DNA from: Cyanophora paradoxa | Taxonomy: Eukaryota > Glaucocystophyceae > Cyanophorales > Cyanophoraceae | Direction of reading: 5' to 3' | DNA: 37,014 nt | Assembly (NCBI GenBank): GCA_004431415.1 | Contig: QPMI01000646.1 | Span: forward strand, 7,501-44,514 | In this document: piece by piece, positions 29,151-37,014 of the stretch | Numbering within the stretch: position 1 is the first letter of the stretch | Layout of the letters: each line of letters opens with the position of its first letter | The notes under the pieces: model-generated | Seen by the model: the letters and a program-made list of their open reading frames with translations, nothing else | Told to the model about the DNA's origin: nothing | Database searches by the model: none | Position numbers and translations under genes: made by a program

Positions 29151-29619
29151 ACGCATAAATCAATTGATAGCACAGCATCAGCATTTGTGAAGCAGTACTA
29201 TCAACTTCTGCTCTCTCAACCGCATCAATTATATAGGTGTTACCGCGACGCCAGTGTCCACATGTGGATCAATGATGAACGATCCCATCGGAGCGCATAC
29301 GCTATCGGAATTCAGGTCATCCTTTTCAGATAGAACTCATTCGTTTCGGAAGTCAAACATCATGTCTTGCAGGCAATTGAGAAACGTATCGCTCGATTGC
29401 GCTTGGATCGTGCGTGGGCGCGTGTCGCAGCGGTGACAGCACATGAGGGACGCGCGCACAGCATCAATGTAACCGTTACCGGCTGGATGGGACAATCAGC
29501 TGCAACGGCACGATTATTCACGCAGTCTCTCGTGCTAGCACCGCTGAAAAACGGTTATTACATTGCGTCCGACGTGCTCTGCTTTCATCGTATACTTAAA
29601 GCGTCACCATCACATGAAG
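29151..29619 (+). CDS. NTF2-like (G3BP-type) domain, candidate gene fragment
   Basis: One frame reads STASAFVKQYYQLLLSQPHQ then LYRCYRDASVHMW, like the start of NTF2 domains of G3BP proteins (FVRQYY...LL...P..L.RFY). After a frame change near 29310-29360, another reads INVTVTGWMGQSAATARLFT and QSLVLAPLKNGYYIASD, like the NTF2 C-terminal strands (V.V.G......F.QTFVLAP...Y...ND). Order and spacing fit a single domain of about 120 residues. The join, upstream exons and the downstream RRM/RGG part expected of G3BP were not resolved. A donor at 29620 and an acceptor at 29671-29672 are plausible. It lies just upstream of the Helitron coding region in the same direction, so it could be a captured or neighbouring host gene. 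Confidence 0.5.
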
Positions 29620-29672
29620 GTCAGTTTCGTCTTGCCTGCCTATAATTGTCATTGCATACGCATCACTCACAG

Positions 29673-30131
29673 AAAATCAGGCGCGTCAACAGCGATTTCG
29701 CTGCAGAAACTCCGTCACGTGCTTCCATCTGTAATATCAGCCGGCACGATAACGCAGACTCTCGAACTCCTCAACATACCGTCTCATTTGCGTTACTCGC
29801 ACTGTGCAACGGTAACCGGACTAGCAGGAGGTGCAACTGTAATGGCGCTTGCAGCCGTCCATGGGGCGCCTTTTGCGGCAGTCTGGCACCTTCAACGAAC
29901 GTCAATAACGACGTTCACAGTCGTCGACGTACATGTGCACATGTGTAAACCGACGGTGACAACAACTTCAGCATTGCAATCGTCTATTCCGTGGCAATTA
30001 CCGTCCGAACTCCTAGCACCTCGTAAAGAATATCCACCTGGCCAGCCCGCTGTCACAGCCCCGGTGCATCACTTATTATCCAACGTAACTGGCCACATGT
30101 CGGTTCACAATTCACAATTGGCAGTCGAACT
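29673..30131 (+). other. Open plus-strand stretch between the NTF2-like domain and the Helitron, unassigned
   Basis: All three plus frames contain sizeable open stretches. One frame joins without a stop into the 30132-30801 coding stretch (from about 30060). No domain is recognised. It may be the 3' part of the NTF2-domain gene, the start of the Helitron protein, or both. Confidence 0.4.
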
Positions 30132-31467
30132 GTGCGTGCTACACTTCATACCTTGTCCATGTGCATAGTACATGCATCTGGACGTGAAGCGCTTCCTCTC
30201 GACGAGAATTTCACAGATAGTACCCGCTTCGCTCCAGGCACAATTCAAGGTGTCCCTGCTGGACGTCCGGCACGTCCTCTTCCTGCCGATCACGAATGGC
30301 TCGGCACCATACCGGTTTTTATTCCTCCTCGACCTACATTTCTCCATGGAGAAACGGACCTGCGACCTATAGCAGATACTGATCCGTGTAATTGTTACGA
30401 GCACACCGCTGTACGACGCGAACATTTACCTGCAAGACCGTCTGCATCTCGGCGTCCACTTGAACAGACAGGACATGCAGACGCAGATGCAGAGGCACGT
30501 GCAAAGCATACACACGGCCAACGGTCACAAGAACATGATCGTCGTGCGCGGCGATACCAGGACGAGAAGAATACCAAACCATTACACAGTGATGCGGGTC
30601 GCGACAGACGTGCAGCTATCCGTTCGGCCAAAAATGAACGCTCTCTCGCGTTCAAACTGAAATGCGTAAACACGTGGATCAGCGACTACGAGCACCCGAA
30701 TGAGCTACTGCACGACGTAATTGACGCAATCGCAAAAAAGCGGAGTAAATTTCCGCAGTTTCTTGAGGCGCTCAAGGACGCTATCATCGACATGCTGTAC
30801 AGTATGTGAATTTCAGTTCGGTTATGTGCATTTCGCCAGTAATGCTGTCCGCAGCTCTGTACCAGCCGATGGTGCCGTGTGATTGCTGCGGCGTCCGGGA
30901 CTACATCGACGATCTCCACCCCGAGACGCACCTCAACATATTGAAGCCCCACGGGATCGACGACGCCGCGATACGGCGCATTCAGGAGACGGAGGATTAC
31001 ATGCACAAGCTGGAAACCGGAACGTCAAAACCGCGGAAACCGTTGCTCTGCGCAATGTGCCACAGACACCGCGCAGAGCAAGGTGTCGATATCTGCGGGC
31101 TTTCAAAAGAGGTCCGAGTGTGTCTCTACCGGTCTCCAGTATGGTCATTGACCATCCCCGCACAGAACGGCATCCACCCGACACCGCCGTCGGAAGACCT
31201 CGCCAGGGAGGCAGCAGGCCTCACGTTTCCAGAGGCTGTCGTATGCAGTCCGGCCGTGTCGTTCGTGAACATCGCAACCACGCGCATCGGTCGGCAGCAG
31301 GCCGCGCACCCGAAGGTCACCATGGTTTACTCGCAGCCCGCCGAGCTCGTCGAATCGATGAAGCCCCTCGCGCCGCGAGACGCGATGATGTACGTGAACA
31401 TGGAGAAACCGACGGCGCCCGGGCACGACCGCAGGTTCACGAACTACTGGAGTTCAGCACTTCCAAG
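30132..31467 (+). pseudogene. Helitron protein, N-terminal part with CxxC zinc-like motifs
   Basis: Two exons are evident. The first runs to 30801 and is rich in Arg/His/Asp, then helical (HPNELLHDVIDAIAKKRSKF). A 53-bp intron (30802-30854, GTATGT to CGCAG) joins in frame to TLYQPMVPCDCCGVRDYIDD. The second exon has CDCC and later LLCAMCHRHR, resembling the zinc-binding segment upstream of Helitron Rep domains. It then runs through VYSQPAELVESMKPL to NYWSSALP near 31467, where the frame must shift by one base to continue into VRSVMKLLVAAGNKWYQKCG. The true start is unknown. Confidence 0.6.
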
Positions 31468-34016
31468 GTGAGAAGCGTCATGAAGCTGCTCGTCGCGGCC
31501 GGCAACAAGTGGTACCAGAAATGCGGATTCGACAAGCTCGACGACGCCTACTGGGACGAGGTCACTGCCAAAGAGACGACGTGGAAGCAAGAACTTGCGG
31601 AGGAAGAGCTGCGCGACCGCACCCCCGCACCGCCGCGAGTCGCCCGCAAGCGCGGACGCCAGCCCCACGTACCCGGAACCGGCGAGTCGGTGGACCTGAC
31701 AGCGGTACCGCACGCGGCGACGGGAACCGAGCCAGCAATCAGCGACGAGGAGGCGGAAGTTTCGGAAGAACCCGAAGTGCACGACGACGTTGGATACGAA
31801 ATCGCCAGTTCCGGAGCCCGTCGCCTGTTGACCGACGTAGGAGATCCCGTGTTGAAGCAATTCATGGAGTCGTCCTTGAAGCTCGCAATGTCAGCACGCC
31901 CTCCTCTGCCAACAGCAGAGCCGGAGGTCGGGCCGACACGTGACGCGTCAACAGCAAGGTCGACACGCGACACCGGATCCGAGGACGAAGCCGAGGACGC
32001 GCCCAGACGCGCCCCTCCCGATCTCGTCGACCTCGACAAGCTCGCGCAGATCAACAACAAGGACGTGGACGAGTTCGTGCAGCTTGCACGTGCTACGGCG
32101 CACGACGTCGATACAGAGGCCGCAGTGTACAGCGACCCCACCGGATTCGACATGCCTCAACAGCCGGCGACGCCCGCAGTCGTGCAGTCCGAGTATCACC
32201 ACAGGCTCATCGACGTTGCCACGGCGTTCGGCGAAGATGTTGCCGAACGTACTCGCACGTTGCCAATCCTCGATCGCGTCCACTTAAATTTCAGCAAGGG
32301 TGCAGAGTACTGCACAGCCCCATTTCCATTTGCGTTTCCAGACGGTGAGCACAGTGCACCGGCACCGCCGTCGATTTGTGATTTCGTGCAGACCGACATT
32401 GACCCTTTCTGAACACAGGCCGGCACGGACGGATAGGCGACCCTGCAGACCCTCTCGATCAACGCAAAGTACCGCTGTCGATCAGCAAGTACAACAAGTG
32501 GTTCCTGCTGTCCGACAAGGCACGCGCCCTTGTCGCCGACATCGGATTCTTCTTCGTCCAGGCGACGGATTATCTCAACCTCAAGGCTTACCAGAAGAGC
32601 AACTGTGCAATTCAGAGTCTCGAGCTCGACAAGTTGGAGGCGGCCGGTCACCCGGTGACGGCCGCGCACGTCATGGACCACCTCACCACCGCCGTCGATG
32701 ACCCCAGCGTTACCGTAGACTTTGTTAAGCGCCACCTCGTCCGCGCGACGCTGAATGCGGTGAGTCCGCAGCACACCCTTGACAACAATTTGCACATTAT
32801 TGCGTAACGCGCCCATCTCCAGGTGCCGGGATCGCACCAGCATCTCGAGACCGGTCACGGCCAGCTCATTGCTGCCGCACAGACGTACGGCCCGCCGCAG
32901 ATATGGTACACTATGAGCTTCAACGATCACGGTGACGCGAGTCTGTACAGAGCCATCGACCGCGAGAGGTTCCACAACCAGGCCGCAATCGATGCGCTAA
33001 GCGCAAACGAGAAGGACACGATCCTGAACTCGGAGTCCGGAATCGTTGTCCGTCACTATCAGCGGCGCTGGAACGCGTTGATCAAGCTGATGTACTCCGA
33101 AGGCGCGAGGGCGATGTTCGGCGGTTACAAGATGACAGGTCATTTCATCCGTCACGGCGAGCAGCAGCGGCGGACGTTGCATGGGCACCTCATCGGCTGG
33201 TGCGAAGGCATGCCTATGTACGACACGTGCGAGAAGCAGCACATGAAAGAGTACCTCGAATTCTTTGACAGCATCGTCAAGGCGGAGATCCCTCGACCTC
33301 CGAAGCCCGACGACCCAGCCGTCGAGGACAACCTTCACGTGCCCGATGCCCTTCGTCATGATTGGGCGACCGCGTTTCTCCGGAAGGTCATCCTCACGTT
33401 CAACATTCACCGACACAGCGGCACGTGCCGCATGACGAAGGCCAAGCAGGCACAGCACTATTCATCTTCCACGCGCAAGCGTCACGAAGAGCTCTTCGCC
33501 GCTGCAGCGCAGTTCAAGCCGACTCAGGAGTACACGAACCCGTTGCTCGAAGGATGCCAGCCCATCCACGGTGCTTCCGACAAGGACGCCCAGGAACTTG
33601 CCGACCTCGTCAAGAAGCTGAACAACGCCTGGTGGAGGGCGAGGAAGTGGTGCCGCTTCGGACTGCCAGGGCGCGCGTCCCGATACGCGAGACTCATGTG
33701 CGTGCTCAAGTTCTGCGATGACGTGCCCCCGGAACGATTCCTGACGAATACAAACGCACAGGTCGACGCCAGAACTCAAGAACGCGCAACGGGGCGACAG
33801 GCTACTGGTGCCGATGCGACGCACAGTAGAAGACTTGTTTGTGGCGCTGTTCAACGAGTGGCTGTCCCGCATTGCGCACTCCAACCTCTTCTTCGATCTC
33901 GTCGCGGACTTCGAAGCGATGGGAGCGTACATGTTCAAGTACGCACTGAAGGTACGGCCGTGCTCACGCGTCCCTGACAGACGTAGAACGTACTGAAACT
34001 CATTGTGCGCCCGCAG
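31468..34016 (+). pseudogene. Helitron Rep (HUH, two-tyrosine) region, spliced, one frameshift
   Basis: The Rep domain nicks and joins single strands in rolling-circle transposition. The region runs from VRSVMKLL to PFPFAFPDG. An intron at 32345-32418 (GTGAGC to ACACAG) gives FPDGRHGRIGDP. A second intron at 32760-32822 (GTGAGT to CTCCAG) leads into PGSHQHLETGHGQL. The HUH motif is LHGHLIG (His codons at 33180 and 33186). The two-tyrosine motif is AYMFKYALK (Tyr codons at 33928 and 33940). A third intron, 33952-34016, follows. Between the HUH and tyrosine parts the frame changes by one base near 33770. The acidic linker (about 31740-32050) is species-like filler. Confidence 0.82.
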
Positions 34017-37014
34017 GTCGAACCGCAGGCATTGGAGAGCATATACGCTGCGCTCGCAAAGGCGGCCGAGAAGGGAGGCACCCTACGGAGCGCGATGGCG
34101 AAAGCGATTCGGAAGTCGCTCTCCCACCGCGAACTCGGCAGCCGGAGGCAGCTTTCCATATGCTCAACTACCCCATCTGGCACTCGTCGTTTCACGCCGC
34201 ACCGTACCGTGCATCCCTCCGGACAAGCGGACAAGACGTTCGTACCAGCGCGGCTTCATGCGACCGATCGCAACCGCAATCCTGGCGAGACGAAAATATT
34301 CGCAACAACGACATCGACTGGTACATGGAGAGGCCTGACGACCACTTCTGGAACGTGATGCCGCTGTACAAGTTTCTGCAATGGTTTGCTGTCGTCGCCA
34401 AGAAAGACGGATTCCAGCGACAAGATCGACATGTCTCCTTGGCACCAGCCACGTTGGAGACAGACGAACCGAATCGCATCACACCGACTCGCAACACAGT
34501 GGCGACGAGCCGGAGGATGACGAGGATGACGACGACGACATCCTGACTCAGACGCCCCGGAGTACCCTCAGCGCCAGATCGAACGCGAGCACCGCGAGGA
34601 GAAGCACGGCAGGCCAACGACGTGGTATGGACCCGCTCTGCAGCGATGGCTGCGTGAAGACGCTCTGTCGACGAAGAGTGGCGACAGCTACAGAAGACGC
34701 GCCGCTCTGATCCCGACGGAGAGAGGTGCACGCCGTGCTTCAACACCGCGAGCGCAAAAACAGCTACGGATGCGACGGCAACCCATGCCAGTTGTGATGC
34801 CGTTCAACGTCCACTCCGCAAGTGCCAAGTACGCGCCGCTCCTCTTCTACCACCCGTTCCGCAACGAGTGACGACCTGCTCGACATGCCGCTCGTGCGGA
34901 AGTCACCGACGCATCCTTGCGGCGCGATGACAAAAGCACGGAAGCAACAATCACGCGCCACGCCTCGCTGCAAGCGACAACATCCGCGTGCGCATGGAAG
35001 AATCATCAGCCGATCACCGACATTCCAACATGACGGCGACGGGCGCAATCGTGACGGAACACGCGGAGCCCGCACCATCAGAAACGCAGCGAGCAGCTTG
35101 GGAGCGGACTCCCGCCCATCGTTTCAGCCTGCATCCGTTGAAACGAACAGGCGTCCTACGAGCGCATGTGTCATTCACCCTCCGCTGAAGCGGGACCGCG
35201 ACCGTCCGTTCAGGCAGCCCCACCGTCATCCCGAGCTCCACTCGTGTCGCCCGACGACCTGAAGCCGAGCAACGCGAAATCTACGACAAGATGGTGAAAT
35301 ACTTCCAGCTCAGACGCAAAGCGGAAGCGCTGAGGCAAGAGCTATGCGATACAGGCGCGATGCGGAGGGCGGCCAAACTGCCGGAGATTCTCAAGTGCTG
35401 TACATGCCTGCGGCCGCGCTTCTTCGTCACAGGAGAGCGGTGCGGAAAGACCGTCCTACTCCGCTGCATCGAACACGCTGCGAACCAGTACAATTTGTGA
35501 TGCGGACAGGAGCCCTCCCTCACGCCGCTGCACCGTTGCAGCACCGTTCGTTCCGCAGGCTTCAACGCAGGTGGGCACCATGCACACCCGCTTCCACCTC
35601 CAGACGCACCTCTCCGGCAAGCGCGACCAGATCAAGCACAGCAGCTTCACAATCGACAAGCTCGACTCGAGCTGCAGAAGACTACGTCCTGCAGATCGAC
35701 GAGATCATGTCTGCTGGACGAACATTCTTCTACTCGTTCAAGACGGCCCTGGAGGACGCCATGTGCGGACGAGAAGCCGTCGGCGACCCGGAGACTGGTT
35801 GCACCGCCCTCTTCCGCAGTACCAGGTCGGACCCGACGGAAGGACCCGTGATGCAACGCTACCCATTCGGAGGCTTGGCAATCATCACGTACGGGACGCG
35901 CCCAGTCCGCGTCATGTCGCAGTCGTTGTGGGAACATTGTTGCGGCACGGAAGGACATTACGATGCAGAATGACGTCAAGTGGCACACCCCAAACCTGCA
36001 CACCTTCCTCAGCTACTTCACGGCTCACGTCCTGCCCTCGTCGATGCGGCACCTGGCGGATCCAGAACTTGGCCAAATCCTCAACTGGTTTCGAGACGGG
36101 GATCCGGACCACGTCGACGACGTCTACCACTACCTTCTCCGCCGGTGCCTGGACCTCAACAACGATCTCGGCGACGACAACGAGAATGCCATCCACAACA
36201 CGCTGACCAAGAACCAAGACCCCACGTGGGACGAAGCGTACCACATGTTCCTCACGAACAAGCTCGCAGAGCAGCACAACGACGCGATGATCCGACGGCA
36301 CCACGCCCAGTACCGCGACCCTGTCCTCAAGATCGTCGCCAAGGACACGCATCCGCGCGAGCACATCAAGAAGTGCGAGAGCGTGGACGCGTACGGCGAG
36401 AGGATCCCATGCACGAACGAGCAAGGAAGCATCCCCCACAAGGTCATGGTGACGGGGGGCATCAAGGTCATGCTTAGACAGAACCGCGACACGGACGACG
36501 GCCTCGTCAACGGCGCCATCGGACTGCTTGCCGGTTACAAATGGCGAGACCACACGGAGACGCCCGACTACATCAGTCAGCACGCGACGGAGTTCACACC
36601 GGACACGCCGCTCGTGCTCGAACACGCTGCACCGGATCTCGTCCAGCACGAGCTCGACACTGCGGACCGTGCCCCCAAGCCCGAGCCGGAACCCGAACCT
36701 GAACCCGAGCCCGAGCCAGGACCTTCGGACCGGAAGAAGAGCAAGCCAAAGGTCAGCAAGGACAACATTGTACGGGCCGCAGCGGCAGCGACGAGGCAGA
36801 AGAAACAGAGCATAGAGGCGAAGGTGGAGCAGCTCCCGCATCCGCACCTCATGCCCCCCATGACGTACTACATCTACTTCCACGATGACCGCGTCGGCCG
36901 GCGTGCAATCACGGAACGCTGCCAGCTCCCCGACGGTCGAATCGTCGACGCCGTCGAAATCAACGTCGAGCCCAGAAATGCTGGTGAGCCGCTGCATTCG
37001 TCAGCACGATCGTG
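34017..37014 (+). pseudogene. Helitron Pif1-type helicase region, several frameshifts, runs off the window
   Basis: After the third intron come VEPQALESIYAALAKAAEKG, a one-base break near 34138, then EAAFHMLNYPIWHS and WYMERPDDHFWNVMPLYKF as in Helitrons. MPFNVHSASAKYAPLLFYHP leads to another break near 34868 before DDLLDMPL. Helicase motifs are FFVTGERCGKT (Lys codon 35447; one residue shorter than the usual Walker A), GTMHTRFHLQTHLS, LQIDEIMSAG (Asp codon 35698) and YPFGGLAIITYG. From 35963 a single open frame continues beyond base 37014, with TGGIKVMLRQNRDTDDGLVN typical of Pif1 helicases, followed by a Pro-Glu repeat linker (36676-36720). A possible donor is at 36984. The 3' end of the element is not in the window. 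Confidence 0.78.

Noticed and set aside
35912-36997. 361-codon minus-strand frame rich in Val/Arg/Leu
   Set aside because: It is antisense to a clear Pif1-helicase frame and shows no domain of its own.

Overview
The window is a eukaryotic chromosome end. It opens with CCCTAA repeats (TTAGGG on the G strand), and the cellular genes carry many short GT-AG introns of about 45-75 bp. The host sequence is GC-rich. The organism looks like a microbial eukaryote (protist or alga-like), but nothing in the window fixes the lineage.

Layout: (1) Telomere, 1-172. (2) An intron-dense ubiquitin hydrolase gene of the USP48/UBP26 type on the minus strand (about 356-6374), divergent from (3) a two-domain UspA-type universal stress gene on the plus strand (6568-7877). 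(4) A subtelomeric block of 149-bp satellite units and a MITE-like element (8366-10118). (5) A complete 10,435-bp polinton-like virus (PLV) provirus, 10124-20558, with terminal inverted repeats of 526 and 538 bp and a 5-bp target duplication, CGCGC. (6) Inverted satellite, then a second, 5'-truncated copy of the UspA gene and its satellite tail (21558-24401), so the provirus sits between two direct copies of one subtelomeric segment. (7) Tandem and degenerate repeats, 24414-27261. (8) A region with candidate exons, including an NTF2/G3BP-like domain (27262-30131). (9) A Helitron RepHel coding region, spliced but broken by several frameshifts, running off the right edge (30132-37014).

The most interesting part is the PLV. 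It encodes an rve/DDE-type integrase, a 1362-residue replication protein, two small unknown proteins, a penton-like minor capsid protein, a double jelly-roll major capsid protein (MCP) and an A32-like packaging ATPase. Every PLV reading frame is open. It lacks the protein-primed polymerase and Ulp1-type protease of classical polintons. In their place the 1362-residue protein appears to join a degenerate family-B polymerase palm (motif C is NTD rather than DTD), an SF1 helicase and a C-terminal HNH/endonuclease-VII-like zinc motif. Replication and integration genes read left on the minus strand. MCP and ATPase read right, and a shared promoter-like element lies upstream of three genes. Each terminal repeat carries 103-bp tandem units with six copies of an iteron-like CACGATNNACMGTAA motif.

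The Helitron contrasts with the PLV: its HUH, two-tyrosine and Pif1-helicase motifs are recognisable, but coding continuity needs several introns and at least five one-base frame changes.
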